From positions 22,849,348-22,913,347 of the forward strand of contig NC_051434.1 of NCBI RefSeq assembly GCF_001649575.2: a DNA stretch of 64,000 nt, given 5' to 3'. Positions within the stretch are counted from its first letter, which is position 1, and every line of letters begins with the position of its first letter. The notes beneath the pieces are model-generated. The model searched no databases. It saw nothing but the letters and a program-made list of their open reading frames with translations, and was not told where the DNA came from. Below are positions 1 through 11,900 of this stretch, piece after piece. The position numbers and the translations under genes are program-made. The DNA comes from Kryptolebias marmoratus. Taxonomy: Eukaryota; Chordata; Actinopteri; Cyprinodontiformes; Rivulidae.

Positions 1-130
1 TGACTTGTTGCCGTGCTCCTGGAGAACTTGATGATTGGTGAGGTGCTAATCAAACCATTTGAATCAGGTGTGTTGGAGCAGAAAAACCTAAAACCTCCAG
101 GACAGCAGCCCTCGAGGCCTGGAGTTTGAC
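1..130. repeat. Dispersed teleost repeat fragment
   Basis: This stretch carries the phrase pattern of a very common fish interspersed repeat (a block like AATCAGGTGTGTTGGAGCAG followed by a CCTGGAGTTTGACACCCCTG-type end). A related copy lies at 29003-29207. The copy runs off the left edge of the window, so its full extent is unknown. It has no coding potential. The class is uncertain; the palindromic layout of the 29 kb copy suggests a non-autonomous DNA element. Confidence 0.6.
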
Positions 131-1935
131 ACCCCTGCTCTAGTCTGTTGTGGTGAAGAAAGAGTTAACCTGAAAGGCAAAGCTCTTGATTTATTTGTCT
201 GTCTATGTTCCAACCTTCACTTATCATGAGGTGTGGATAGTGACCAAAAGAATGAGATCCCACATACAGTACATGTGGATAATGATCAAAGTTTAAAAGA
301 TGGAGAAATACTGAAACACGTATTCAGGACTGTTTAGCTATGCCAATCTTAATTTTTGTTTTATGTTTCTCATTTTCAGTCTTGGACTGGATTTGGTACC
401 AAAACCTCTTGGTACACATTAGTGTGGGCCAAATAGAGTTTCAACTCAGTTCTAAGGTTGTAGATTTGTTGTTCCTACAGGGAGAAGTTTCTATTCTTTT
501 GTCTACTGGAACTCATCACATCATTAAATGTTACTGATGCATCTTTTATCTGACAAATTTATAATTTACTGCAGAGGCTGCAGCTCCAAAGGCAACTGAA
601 AAAACTTTATTTGTCCCTACCATAAGAGCTTTCAAAAGTACTTATGCACCAAAAATATAGCGCAATCACAATTGGAAGCCATTTTTCTGCAACATTTTGT
701 TTTATTTAATCAGAAAATAACAAAGAAAGAGGTGAGGTCGTAGAGAAAAATTTGCTTCCACATTTTTTTGTTCTATTCATCAAATGATGAACCCATGTTT
801 TAAACATGTCAGTTGTTCATGGAGTAAATGAATATCTTCTCCACATGTTGTCTTCTCTGTGAAGACAAACAGTTGAAAATCGAAATGAGATTCAAAATGT
901 GCAACAACATAAATCTATTAGTATTTGTAAGACATCTTTTCCCAAGAGTAAAAGAAAATGTATATTTTTTGTGAAAATGCAGTGTGAATGCTAAGTGCTA
1001 AATGAACAGGTGCTACATTTTTCAAAATAGTGTCATGGATTTGAGGTAGGATGATTTGGACCCCAAAACACTTAGAACCTCCAAAGTAAAACTAGCTTAC
1101 TGTCATCTTCTAGTAACTGTAAATGTCCATCTGCCCTGCTGACACTTGGTATTGTTCTGGACAAGTGTTTACCGACTGAGCCTTTCACACTCTTAGACAT
1201 CTAATCAGCAGTGATATCATCTTTATGCTTTATTATAAGACTGATAAAAAAGAAACATGATTTACGCAGAAAATACATTTATTCCAATGGTTGCGAAACC
1301 TTTGAAATGTGAAAAACAAATGTTGATTTTTTTTTTCTGTGCATTTATTTAATAAACTTTATTTGTTTTGTCTTACAGGATACAGGTCAAGACTTAAATA
1401 TAAAAAAAGTGCAGGCGATCAGAATTCCTGGCTCTGAGTGGCTCTGACAGTCTGACAGTGCTGACATCTCATTTAATAACGACTGGAGAAGGGACTTTGG
1501 CACACTTAGTGTTTTTCTCTAGTTCATTTTGTATCCATCTGTATGCTGGTCCTTTGACCCAAATTCCAAAGCCAACTATTTACCCAAAATAGTCTAAACA
1601 ATCCAAATCTTTGCTCAAGTAACCCTAAACATAGACCTTAATCAAACATCCTGTTCAAAAGAGCCTTCTGTTTTAGATAAACTTATAATTAGTCTTCTTC
1701 CAGATCATAAAAGGTTCACTCTTGCTTCGGTGTTATCTGTGTTAAATCATTGCTTAGTGAATATACCCGTTTAAATGAGGTTAAGATAATCCTGAGTCAT
1801 TGCTTAACACTAAAACTCCAAATATTAGTCCCAAATATTCAGTAGTATTGTTTTTTTGTTGTTGTTGTGTTGTTTGTCTCTGATTTCATTCAGCTTTGTT
1901 GGAAACCCCATATAAAACATTTGTGTAATAAGATT
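131..1935. other. AT-rich intergenic stretch, nothing recognised
   Basis: No exon, RNA gene or repeat could be recognised here. The only open frame above 60 codons starts near 340 and has no splice context, codon bias or recognisable motif. It is treated as chance. Confidence 0.5.
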
Positions 1936-2620
1936 GGTAAAATCATAGGGCTATTGGGAAAAACAAAATTATCTTGAACAATAAATAAATCTTTACACAC
2001 TCTTTATTACACCCTGTTACTGCCACATTTAGAATATTGTGTTGAAGTTTGGGGTGATACATACAAATGTTCTCTCCAAAAATATGCACAATGCAAAAAA
2101 GAGCAAGAAGGATGGTACACAATGTTTGGTATCTTTAACACATCAACCAACTCTTTTTCAAATCACAAATTATGAAATTTACTGATTTAATTTAAGCAAA
2201 GTGAAAATATTGCACAATTTAAGAGAAAATAAGGAGTAAAAAATGAATGTGTATAAAAAATGAGACAAAATTACATTATTCAAACTGTTAATTTGTTATT
2301 CAGTGTATATGCATATTTAGCTTTGATCTGTAGTGATACAAGAGTAAACTATATCTGCAGACATGTTGATGTGTGTACAGTTATTCATGCATGTATGGGT
2401 ATTTATGTATATAGTGAATCACTATTTTGATCCATAATTTGCATGTAAAATTAGGAACAAGACTAGATAAGCCATTGCTTCTTCTGCTCCCTTTTTGAAC
2501 ACTTTTGTTTTGTTTACAGAATATTTTGGTAGGAATATATATATATATTTTGTTTGTTTGTTTGTTTGTTTCTTTGGTTAAAATTTTAACTGTTTGAAAT
2601 CAAATTTAAAAAAAAAGATC
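1936..2620 (+). pseudogene. LINE fragment, 3' end of reverse-transcriptase ORF plus 3' tail
   Basis: Conceptual translation near 2000-2060 reads like the C-terminal end of a fish non-LTR retrotransposon polymerase (LPHLEYCVEVWGDTYK), followed by a recognisable continuation (KFTDLI...AKVKILHNL) with stops and frameshifts. The copy is 5'-truncated, as is usual for LINEs. It ends in an A/T-rich 3' region with a TTTG microsatellite near 2550. The minus-strand LINE at 30790-31700 looks like the middle of the same family. It is inactive. Confidence 0.6.
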
Positions 2621-2878
2621 TGATGGGGGGAATAAATCATGTAATCTAAATATTGTTGATTGATAAATTCAATCTGGCGCCCTTTTACGAAAGCCTAAAA
2701 AATTAGCAAAGTGATGGAAAAGTATTTCACTCATCCCCCTTACATCCTTTTGTTACAAATGTTTTCAATGGATTAAAGAAATCTTACTGTATTTCTTTGA
2801 GGAATCTTTTTTTTAAATGAAGTTAAATGTTCTGAAAAGTATAAAAAACCACCCTTGAAACCAACTGCAAACCACTTG

Positions 2879-2880
<2 letters not shown>

Positions 2881-2911
<31 letters not shown>
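2881..2911. repeat. (TA)n microsatellite
   Basis: This is a perfect alternating TA run of about 30 bases, flanked by ordinary AT-rich DNA. Confidence 0.95.
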
Positions 2912-2913
<2 letters not shown>

Positions 2914-3246
2914 TGTATATAAACATACTGTATATAATGGTTAAAATTGCACAAAGTATGCAGCCGTAGTTTGCAAAGAATATATTCAAGAAACTAAACA
3001 GGAAAATAATAATATGAATATCCTGAGTCACACTCTGGGAAAAGTTCTGAGGAGCAGAACTCAACACTCATTAGACGGCAGAAAGCATTCTGGAGGCGAC
3101 AGCTCGGTCAGATACAGTGTGATGTCAGGAGTAAAGGAGTAAGAGACGCACCTCACACTTTGTCACATTATGTCTAATAGGAGAGCGAGGGCCACCTGCA
3201 GACTGTGCTGCTGTGGTTGGAGGAAAGGATATATCAAGTTAAAGAC

Positions 3247-4330
3247 TTAGCCACCCTTCATACTGAAGTTTTAAACTAAGATAATCTTATAAATAGCTAT
3301 TCTGGTCAAAGCTTCAAAATAACATTAGGAGTGATGTGATGCAATATTGTGAGACATGCTCAGAGTACATGATGGGAATAACGCTCATCAGCTACCACAT
3401 CAAATTTGAGCTTATCTATAAAACTGATCAAAGTATGGACAGCTTTGAGTTGGTTAAGGTTGATTAGCTGTGGCAGTAACAATTCATTAAGGCAACCATA
3501 ATAATACACTTCTGTATACACTCAAGAATATTTGTTGTACTCTATTTTCTGCACTATAGAGCGCACTGGATTATAAGACACACTGTCAATGAATGATGCA
3601 TTTTCAAACTTCTGTCATATATAAGGTGCACCAGGCTATGAGGCGCATTAAGCAAAACAAAACAGCCCCCCGTCTTTTAGGAGAATACTGCACTGACGTA
3701 AAGGCCCCCACATACTCAGGCGTACTTCACTCCGTGGAGGTGACAAGTCAGACACGTCCGTGCAAAGACCAGTTTTTATGACCGCATACGCAAACTTGGT
3801 GTCGCACAACAAACTGCTCGGCAAGAAACGGTGTTCACATGGAACTGTTTTGAGTCTTGGTCTTTTAGCCATGGGGGCTATCTTGAATTGGGATGACTCC
3901 AAAGGGTAATCAGTTTTAGATGTACAACTAAGAAATAGTTTTTGAAAGGTTTCATTGAAGTCCATCAGGTGGTTTATGAGATATTTTGCTAACAGTCAGA
4001 GTTGACTCCAAATAGTTCATGGCAGAATTTGTTAGTGGTCAGATTGTGTGTTGGGGATCAGTCTCAACTACCATCACATCAAACTGACTGAGTTATAGCT
4101 ATTTTTGTGTTTTCTGAGTTGTTGAATTAAGTTGGCTCCAAAAGGTAATCAGCTGTAGATGTGCAGCCAGTAATTACTTTCTGAGAGTGTCACTGAAATC
4201 GATCCAGTGATTTATGAGATGTTTTGCTAACAGACATATAAATGAACACAAGCGCACATGCAAACACATAGACATGGGTAAAAATCAATGGTAATACCCA
4301 TCTTTTGGCTTTCTGCAGCAGGTGATTACA
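3247..4330 (+). repeat. R1 DNA-transposon-like repeat, interrupted
   Basis: R1 is the most frequent repeat here. Recurring phrases are 'ctcagagtacatg', 'accacatcaaa', 'aactgactgag', a 'ggctccaaaaggtaatcag' block and a 'tttatgagat' block. This copy starts with a CCACCCTTCATACTG-type end and finishes near 'ttggctttctgcagcaggtg', the degraded partner of the R1 inverted ends seen at 41960-42636. It is split by a second element at about 3536-3860. It has no coding capacity. Confidence 0.6.
3536..3700 (+). repeat. MITE of the 'ACTATAAGGCGCAC' type, nested in R1
   Basis: Blocks resembling 'actatagagcgcactggat' and 'ctatgaggcgcat' match the reverse complement of 20330-20452 and the start of 17078-17150. 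This is a widespread vertebrate palindromic repeat. The right boundary is uncertain; the insert in R1 may continue to about 3860. Confidence 0.55.
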
Positions 4331-4749
4331 ATGATTACAAAGAATCTGACACCCCCAAGATTGATTCATGTAAATAATCCACCTAAAGTTTAATCTTTAG
4401 AGTCCTGTTTTTTTATGCCAGATGAGGCAATCAGAGCCAGGAGGTAAGTGTTCATGATGAAACCTTCCATAAAAAAAATCAACTTTTATCTCAATTGATG
4501 AAAGTGTTGCAACTGCTGTTTATAGGAGCATCACAAAGACCTTCAGACAAAGTGAAACATTCTGCAGGAAGGAGCTGAAGAACAAAAGTCCTTTTTATCT
4601 GGATATGATGCTGAACACATGACTACAGGTTTCAGACAAAAATATTATAGAGAATGACAGGGAGATGCTGATATCCTGAGAAATAAATATTTATGTAGGG
4701 GGGAAATATGTCTTTAAAAACATGAGACTCTTGAATGCATTTGTCCAAC

Positions 4750-4915
4750 ATTCCTTGAAGGAATGAATATCACCCGCTGCCTTTCATGCCAGAGTTTTAG
4801 ACTGAGATCATCTTATGTGGAGAAATGACAGCGTTACAGCTGTTTTGGTCAAACCTTGTAAATGACCTTATGAGCAATTTCATCTCATCTTTAGATAGAT
4901 TCATAACTGTTTACC
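4750..4915 (+). repeat. R1 fragment
   Basis: This is a short R1 end: 'gaatatcacccgctgcctt' followed by the family's 'agagttttagactgagatca' block and 'tgttttggtcaaacctt'. Only one end of the family is present. Confidence 0.6.
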
Positions 4916-5332
4916 TTAGCCTAAGAATCTAGTTGATTGAATGAAAGTATCCTCCTGCGCTCTTGACATTTTTCCTACATTTTTATATAAAAATGTTTTT
5001 CTGCTAGGGGATCCCAGTGTACTCATGATAATCAACACTACTCTGGTTTATGCTCAAGTCACTTTTTATATTAAGAATGCTGTTATTGACATACAATCTT
5101 GACCATTGTCTTAACCCTCCTATCGTCCTCAAATATAATAACAAATTTGGTCCTTGGGGTCAATCTGACCCCAGGGATATTTACCCCGTGAAAATGATTT
5201 TCAGAATGTTGTTGACCACGTTTTTGTGACAGGCATTTTATTTGTTGAATACATAAATAACCCCTTGAAAATCAGTGAGTTGACCTGTACTCTAGTGCCA
5301 CCATCAGGCCAAACCTTTAAATTAGAATTAAT

Positions 5333-5713
5333 TTATCTTGAATTTTTCATACAAATCTTCTCAAATTTACTTCTCACAAAGAGCTCGAATGATGACTTGA
5401 TGTCATCAACATGGCTGATTGCATATCTGGTGGGTCCTGGAACCATCTTGATTATATTACTAGTGCTACGTCTACCCTGCTGTTTCTGTGGAGACAGGGA
5501 CCATGGTATCTTTCCATTTGTGGAAGAGATCATGTCTGCAGGTGGTTGACAGACAACAGGAGGGTCAACACTCTCATTCTCATCAGATGAGAATTCCTCA
5601 ATATTAGGGTCCTCCTGAACACAGTACTCTGTCTCAGAGACAATCTCCTCTAAGTCCAAGAGCTGTTCCAAAACATCTTTGACAGTAAACCTTTTCCTAG
5701 AAGACATTTTCAA
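5333..5713 (-). pseudogene. piggyBac transposase, N-terminal remnant
   Basis: A 126-codon frame starts MKMSSRKRFTVKDVLEQLLD and is rich in acidic residues (about residues 20-50), the usual look of the N-terminal region of PGBD/piggyBac transposases. It ends before any RNase-H-like catalytic segment; full transposases are roughly 550-600 residues. It lies inside TTAA-flanked inverted repeats, which supports the assignment. It is presumed non-functional. Confidence 0.75.
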
Positions 5714-5819
5714 AGACAGAGCGTGCAGATTGCAGTATGCTCAGAGCACAGTGAGAAAGGATTTGAATAGAGGACTGAGATACAAGCTTTTATATTTGTT
5801 CCTCCCTGATTTTGCATGA

Positions 5820-6185
5820 GGGTGACACAGTGGCGTAGTGGTTAGAGCTGTTGCCTCCCAGCAGGAAGGTTGCAGGATCATTTCCTGGCCTGGGGCCTTT
5901 CTGGGTGCAGTTTGCATGTTCTGTGCACACGTGGGTTTACTCCGGGTACTCCGATTTCCTCCCACAGACCAAAAACATGCATGTTAGGCTAATTGACAAC
6001 TCTAAAATTGTCCCTAGGTGAGAGTGTGAATGGTTGTTTTTCTCGTTTGTCTATATGTGTCCCTGCGATGGACTTGCAACCTGTCCAGGGTGTCCCCCGC
6101 CTCTCACACAGTGACTGCTGGGGATAGGCACCAGCTCCCCGTGACCCGGAATGGAGAAGCGGGTAAAGAAAATGGATGGACGGAT
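5820..6185 (+). mobile_element. SINE-A copy inserted in piggyBac
   Basis: This is an abundant teleost retroposon recognised by successive blocks: 'gtagtggttagagctgttgc', 'tttgcatgttctgtgcacac', 'ctccgggtactccgatttcc', 'gtgagagtgtgaatggttg', and a 3' tail of ATGG repeats. The flanks GATTTTGCATGA (5808-5819) and GATTTTGTATGA (6186-6197) are a 12-bp target duplication with one change, as expected for LINE-driven retroposition. It is younger than the piggyBac copy it interrupts. Other copies are at 14355, 15290, 37486 and 53515. Confidence 0.85.
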
Positions 6186-7089
6186 GATTTTGTATGAACT
6201 ACCAATGTTCTTGCGGCAATACCACACACACACATTCATGCCCATGGTGCGGGAAGTATCAAAATAAATAATAAATAAATAAAACTCAACTCAAACAACT
6301 CAAATGTATCAACTGCACCTGCAGATGTGGTCATGTTAGGTCACACACACTGACAGACAAGTTTTAACAGCTAAAACAGCTTGGGGTCAAATTGACCCCT
6401 GAGAACGACCAATGCATGCAATATGTGTTCAGCACATTGAAAAAATATCATCATGACAATTTTATGTTTTATCAGTTGTCCCCATCAAATTAGGAAAAGT
6501 CATGAAAAAGTCATGAAAAGTCAACTACTATTTTTTGAATGATAAACATTGAATGGGATCAAATTGACCCCAAGGACGATAGGAGGGTTAAGGTACCATT
6601 TCTTTCAAAATTGTTTGAACCCAACTTCATTGTCGGTCCAAACAAACATCTGTGTATTCACCATTATGAATGTAACAGCTTTTATGATGGTGTCTTTGTG
6701 CATGCAAGCATCTGCACCAGCTAGTGGCCAGGCAAGAATTAAACAGGCACAGTGTTGGAAGTTTTCTAAGTTACCCAACCTAAATAAAGAACCACACAGA
6801 GAGAAGGTAAATTGTCTTTCAGGATACTTTTACAAAAGGAGAAGTCACTCGAGCGTAACCTTTCGGTCAAACCCAAGCGAATTCTAAAGTCCTGTTGCAG
6901 CAGCACCTTTTTTATTAGAAACAAGGAATGGGTGGGGGCTGAATCGGTCAGGACTGATTCAGCCACGATAAAATGTAAACAGGATACGATTGAACTCTGA
7001 CATTCAGTGACACGTAGGCATGTTTTGCACTTAAGCACAAAAGCTGGTAACATTAAAAATCCTAACACACAGGATTAAAGTGTAAATGT

Positions 7090-8245
7090 ATAACTTTTTC
7101 CAATCAACATCAGAAAATCTGTAACGTTCCCAGAAGATCAGTTGCGTTTAATCAGGACCTAAGAATCTCCAGTGACATTTTGATGCAAACAGATTTTGAC
7201 AAAGTTGACCATCACATTTTGCTTGATCGGCTGAGAAATAAATGTGTATCAGGGTCTGTGTTAGAGTGGTTATCTGTCAGAGTGACCCTTTTATGTTGAT
7301 GGTCTAAAGGCAGGTCATCTTTCTCTTCCATTACCTGAGTGTGCTACAAGGTTCTGTTTTGGGGCCTGTACTGTTTCTGCTGTACCTACTCCCTCTTCCA
7401 CACATTTTATACACTTTTTTAAAAAACGTCCTTTAAACACCAAGAGATGTCTAACTACAGATCTTGCATTAGTGTTTAGGCTCTATTGAAAACTGGATAG
7501 CTGGGAACTTTATACAATTGGTAAGAATACATAATGCAACCTGGTACTTATGGGGTAACACACAGGCTATTTATTTGGTAACATACAGAATAACATACCA
7601 GGTACTTATGGGGCATATTAGGCTGTAAATATTCTGTATATAACCTTGTAAGTATAGAGTAACAAGTCACTTCATAATAAGGCCTGTTTCCTATAGTCAC
7701 CCTGTATATTACCCAATAAGTATTGACTACTATAGTTTATTGTTTACTTCTTGTAACAAAACCTCCTTGTCTGCAGATTGTTCAGAATGCTTGTGCAAGG
7801 CTTCTGACTAAGTCCTCGTTTTCAGTTACACTGGCTCCTCATTAAATTCAGAGTGGACTTTAAGATCCTTATTTTGGTGTTCAGAGCTTTGCATGGACTA
7901 GCACCAGTATACACCAAAGAGCTTTTAAATCCTTACTTCTTCATTACAGGATCTTTGAGGTCCTGTGATCAGAGCCTACTGGTTGTGAGACATATCAGGC
8001 TGAAAACTTAAGGAAATAGAGCATTTGCAACTGTTTCCCCAAGACTCTGAATCTCACTACCTTTGAGCCTGAGATCTGTGGACTCGGCGGTCTCTTTTAA
8101 AGAGCAGCTCAAAACTCATCTTGTCAAACTGGCTTTTATGTAATTTTCTTGTGTTTGTATGGTTGTTTGTATGTATTGCAAAACACTTTGTGATTTTTAT
8201 CTTGAAAGGTGCTGTAGAAATAAGTTTTTACTTTACTTTGTTTTA
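7090..8245 (+). pseudogene. L2-type LINE, decayed RT and 3' end
   Basis: Around 7190-7260 the translation resembles an RT palm strand (DFDKVDHHILLDRL), and near 7340-7390 a VLQGSVLGPVLFLLYL-like motif. The C-terminal domain of L2 elements is seen at 7760-8140 (FRVDFKILILVFRALHGLAP...). The 3' end near 8160-8240 has the L2-like 'cactttgtgatttt...aaggtgctgtagaaataa' tail. Frameshifts and stops are common. Bases 7510-7745 in the middle do not fit and may be another insertion. Confidence 0.75.
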
Positions 8246-8269
8246 CTATGCAAGATGTCTTAGCTTGTG

Positions 8270-8400
8270 AAGTATGTTGCGGATGACTCTTAGCTACTAC
8301 CCCAACAAATTTTAACTCAATATCCGTCAAACTGATTGAGTTAAGCTTGTTGCATACTCCACAAGAAACAAGAAAATTGTTCATTTTTTAAGGTGGCAAG
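8270..8400 (+). repeat. R1 fragment
   Basis: The phrases 'gcggatgactcttagctac' and 'caaactgattgagttaagc' are the R1 core. The fragment is short and has no preserved ends. Confidence 0.5.
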
Positions 8401-8719
8401 AACAACAACAAAGATTGTTCTGATAAGAGCATTTCATTCTTTACAAGAAGCTTAAGTGCAGAAATCCTCATCCATTGTACAAACTTTCTCTCCAGGGAAA
8501 AGCAGGGATGTCAACATTTCTGCATTAACCACATCCACTTTCTGACTAATCACATGATAGTAGTCAGACACCAGACAAGCAAAAGCCCAGATGATGTGTG
8601 AAAAACAAGTTTGGAAAATCCCCAAACCAGGGTTGTGAGAAAAAAAATGACAACATTCTCTTCCCACCCATCGGAGAAAGGAGTATGTACCACCCTTTAT
8701 ATCCATTTTTGTCAACACC

Positions 8720-9130
8720 AAGGTCGATTAGCTGTGATGTCCACCTTGAATTGGAATGACTCTAAATGTTAATCAGTTGTATATTCAGTGATTATCCAAG
8801 CCAGTCACAGCAGATGGCCACCCATCCTGAGCCTGGTTCTGCTGGAGGTTTCTTCTTGGTAAAAGGGAGTCATTTCTTTCCACTGTCTCCAGTCTGCTGC
8901 TCAGGATGAGAGACTACAACAAAATGAAGAATCAACATAATCTGCTGGCTTCCTTAGATAACTTTACTAATTGGCTTTTATGAATTTGTACACTGCCCAG
9001 AGATGACTTTAGTTGTGACTTGGAGCTATATAAATAAACTGAATTGAATGGAAATTAATTCAATAACTCATCACTTATTTTGCTAACAGACAGAGTTGAT
9101 TCGAATAGGTAATAGTGTTTGGAATTTATA
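8720..9130 (+). repeat. R1 fragment split by a LINE/SINE 3' tail
   Basis: R1 sequence ('taatcagttgtatattcag') stops near 8795 and resumes near 9060 ('aattaattcaataactcatc', 'ttttgctaacagacagagtt'). Between them lies a fish retroposon end: 'tggaggtttcttcttggtaa', 'agggagtcatttctttccac' and a terminal 'ggagctatataaataaactg' plus TTGAA repeats. The order shows that the retroposon is the younger of the two. Confidence 0.6.
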
Positions 9131-9524
9131 TTAGTGTCATGGAGGGTGGACCTAAGAATGCAGACAGCATGCAGCAGCAGGCAGGTGGTATTCAGGTTAC
9201 AGGGCGGGCATGCAAACTGCAGGAACTGAGAAGTATAATTACATACAGGAGTGATTACTAAATGAATGCAGCTGGGTGATGCAGATGAACAGCAGGTGTG
9301 GCAGGGGACAGAGACCTAAATGCCAAACTGTTGTGATGGCCAGATGAAGCAATTTGAAGCACTGAAGCATTCTAGTCACTTGTATTTGAAAATGGTTAGT
9401 TTGAAACAAGAAATTATGAAACAAAGGGCATTTGTCAATCTAGCTAGCTGTGTTTTAGACAGTTTTTTCTGCCTTATTGACATGGAACTTACTATGCTGG
9501 GGATATATTAAAATTTAATTTAAT

Positions 9525-9612
9525 GTAAATAGTATTTAGTGTAAAGCGCTTTGGGATCTTTGGACTAGATAAAGCGCTATATAAGTGCAAGCCATTTACC
9601 ATTTACCATATA
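9525..9612 (+). repeat. SINE-C 3' end
   Basis: 'agtgtaaagcgctttgggat' followed by 'ggactagataaagcgctata' and 'taagtgcaagccatttacca' matches the 3' end of the full SINE-C copy at 58112-58430. Only the tail is present, which is a typical 5' truncation. Confidence 0.7.
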
Positions 9613-10389
9613 TTAAAATTTAAAGACAAAGGGGGTTATTAGGCTTTTTTCATCCTGCACCGCAAAAGAACCTCCAACCTGAGGATGTTTGACTCATTTA
9701 TTTTCTGTTAGACATTGATAGTAGTATCAACTAAATTATTTTTTGTGCTGTCCTTATGTGCCTAATTAGTTTTAATGAATCCAAATTGTACAAAGATTTT
9801 TCATAACACACCTTCATGAGCAAAAAAGCCAAAAGGTAGAAGCTAAAAGAAAAGACTTTCTGCAAAACAACATTAATGGCAAGTAGCTAAGTAAAGGTGG
9901 CTTTTAAAATGTGCAATATTAAGTGAACTAAGCTTTAAAATTAAAAGAGTTGAGTCTTCACTGGTGATTTAAAAATGTCTATGTCATAAAAACATTTACA
10001 AAAATGAATAAAATCTAAATATTGCCAGCTTGATAATTATCTTCTATTTACTTATTGCTGAATTTATATTGTCCCTAACAAATACCCAACACAGAAGTTC
10101 AGCTGCATTCCTGTTTAGAAGGAGCTCCAAATTTCAGTGTATGAGAGAAATATGAGTTCTCTGAAATATTCCAAGTTTCAAAATTCCATTTTGCCCTAAT
10201 TCTTTTTTATTTTATTTTATTTCCGTTTGTTTCTGTTGAACTACTGCATGTCTGATTTAGTGAGGCAGATCTATGTACAAAGCTTCAGATGCAAAGGGTC
10301 AGTACTACAAACCAGGCTTCATTTGTCATCGATCACAAGAGTTCTAGGATGAAGCAAGCCTCAAATATGGGATTCAGTCAACTGTCACC

Positions 10390-10800
10390 AAATTTTAGTC
10401 CAATATCTGTAAAACTAACTGTGTTTTAGCCCTTCTTGTGTCAGATCAATTGGTAGTGGTGGACATCTTGATTTAGATTGACTCCTAAAATTCAGTTGTA
10501 GAGTGATTATTCCTGTGTTTCATTCAGATCTGTCCATGGTTTATGAGATAATCTGCTAATGTTGCAGACACAGTTGAATCCTGAAGTAAGTTTCAAAAAC
10601 AGATGTGTGTGATCAGTCAGTGCTCAGAGTATGTGTTGAGGATGACTGTCAGCTACTAACACACCAAATTTGAACTCAATATCAATAAAATTGACTGAGA
10701 TACAGCCATTTCTGTTTGCCAAGTTTGCTTAAAATGACAGCCATCTTGAATCCAATGGAAGTTAATGAGTTTTAGATGCGCATCCAATGATTGGACAAAA
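10390..10800 (+). repeat. R1 copy
   Basis: It contains the R1 blocks in order: 'ccaaattttagtccaatatc', 'aaaactaactgtgtt', 'tttatgagataatctgctaa', 'ctcagagtatgtgttgagga', 'gcatccaatgattgg'. The ends are not preserved. Confidence 0.6.
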
Positions 10801-11082
10801 TCAGTGGCAGTCAGTGACATTTGGCAGTGGGCAATAATGAATTTTGGGATGAAGTTAATGCGAAAGAAAACAAAGCTTTAAACTGTATTAACATTAGCAA
10901 AATGTGATAGTAGCCTCTTATGAGCTAAGATTTGTTGTGGTAGGAGCTGAGAGTCAGTCCCATATGCTCTAAAGGCTCACTGATAACAGCTCTCGTGATA
11001 AAATACATTTATTTGATACAATTTGCAAACACAACAGAAGAGATGTTAGCTCCGTCTTTAATACTTATTTTCAAATGTGTAC

Positions 11083-11232
11083 AAATCCATCCATCCATCC
11101 ATCCAAACATTAAATCATCCAAACCTCCACTCATCCATCAACTTATCCATTAATCTTTTCATCATCCATCCATCCATCCATTCCTCCATCCATCCATCCA
11201 TCCATCCCTCCATCCATCCATCCATCCCTCCA
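11083..11232. repeat. (ATCC)n simple repeat
   Basis: This is an imperfect tetranucleotide array with variants such as ATCT, TTCC and CTCC. It lies about 420 bases upstream of the oprd1 start. An apparent open frame through it (repeated HPSI residues) is only the repeat translated. Confidence 0.95.
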
Positions 11233-11399
11233 AGACCTGATCTAAGCTCATATTCGTTGTTCCAGGTAAACCTGAAGGAAGATGACATTTTAGAAGTGTT
11301 TCTTACTTTTGTTGCATTAGTAGTTCCTCATCTAACAGGATCAGGTAAATCAGCTTCCTTCAGATCTCTCACGGCTCTGCCTTCTGCCTTCCCTCTGAC

Positions 11400-11652
11400 T
11401 CCGACCACCACATGCGCAGTTTGACGCTGACGCACGGACAGACGCTGCTGTTGAAGAGCTGAGGGGAGGATAAAAGGTGCGCACTCGGTTCGAGCGCGCA
11501 CACAGAGCTGACCGGAACCCGTTCGGGTCACATTTTCCTCGTGGATTAAAGCAGACTGTTTCTGCTGTTGAACACTTCTGCTCCTCGTTTGTATTCTTTT
11601 CATTTCCTGCGTTTTCGTCCGTGCGCTTCAGCAGCAAGTTTTCAGCTCCATG
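11400..11652 (+). promoter_or_regulatory. oprd1: Probable oprd1 core promoter and 5' UTR
   Basis: Local GC and CpG rise sharply here compared with flanking DNA. A TATA-like GATAAAAGG sits at 11469-11477. An NRF1-like half site (CATGCGCAG) lies at 11411-11419, and CpG-containing blocks follow (GCGCACTCGGTTCGAGCGCG). If the TATA-like box is used, transcription would begin around 11500, giving a 5' UTR of about 150 bases. This is inferred from sequence only; no initiation evidence is available. Confidence 0.5.
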
Positions 11653-11891
11653 ATGGAGCCGATCACGGTCCCCGGGTCTCAGATGTCCCTGTCAGACCTG
11701 TACACTGTCATCCCCTTTAACGTCACCTTCCCGGAGGAGGAGCCGGAGGTACTGGAGAACTTCACCCTGCAGCGGGCTCCTCAGAGGGGCGCGGGAGGGA
11801 TGATCATGGCGGTGTCCATCACGGCGCTCTACTCCGTCATCTGTGTGGTGGGACTGCTGGGCAACGTGCTGGTCATGTACGGGGTGGTCAG
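11653..11891 (+). CDS. oprd1: Delta-type opioid receptor, coding exon 1
   Basis: This exon encodes the extracellular N-terminus and TM1 of a class A Gi/o-coupled receptor for enkephalin-type opioid peptides. There are two adjacent ATGs (11650 and 11653). The second has A at -3 and G at +4, so I start there. N-glycosylation sequons are at Asn23 (NVT) and Asn36 (NFT). TM1 spans about residues 48-76 and holds the GN motif of position 1.50 ([14 protein letters not shown]). The exon ends GTCAG|GTAAAC in phase 2, exactly where opioid receptor genes have their first coding intron. Together with exons 2 and 3 it gives 374 residues, against 372 for human OPRD1. Confidence 0.95.
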
Positions 11892-11900
11892 GTAAACACA

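Larger units (their letters stand above)
5111..6591 (-). mobile_element. piggyBac element with intact ends, transposase mostly deleted
   Basis: Both ends are diagnostic. TTAA at 5111-5114 and 6588-6591 are the target duplications. They are followed by 15-bp terminal inverted repeats beginning CCCTCCTATCGTCCT that match perfectly. A sub-terminal block like TTGGGGTCAA recurs inverted near both ends. Inside, on the minus strand, is only the N-terminal part of a transposase. The DDD catalytic region is missing, so this copy cannot move itself. It carries a later SINE insertion at 5820-6185. Confidence 0.9.

Noticed and set aside
3593..3965. Overlapping frames of 62 and 105 codons on opposite strands
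   Set aside because: They lie in a MITE and R1 repeat; no motif or splice context.
11083..11232. Regular repeat array that could suggest CRISPR
   Set aside because: It is a tetranucleotide microsatellite without spacers, in a vertebrate genome.
11077..11424. 115-codon frame upstream of oprd1
   Set aside because: It is a translation of the (ATCC)n array (repeated HPSI) running into the promoter; there is no codon bias or motif.
11328..11637. Two overlapping minus-strand frames of 91-95 codons at the oprd1 promoter
   Set aside because: They are antisense to a CpG-rich promoter and 5' UTR, where stop codons are rare by composition. No motif was seen.
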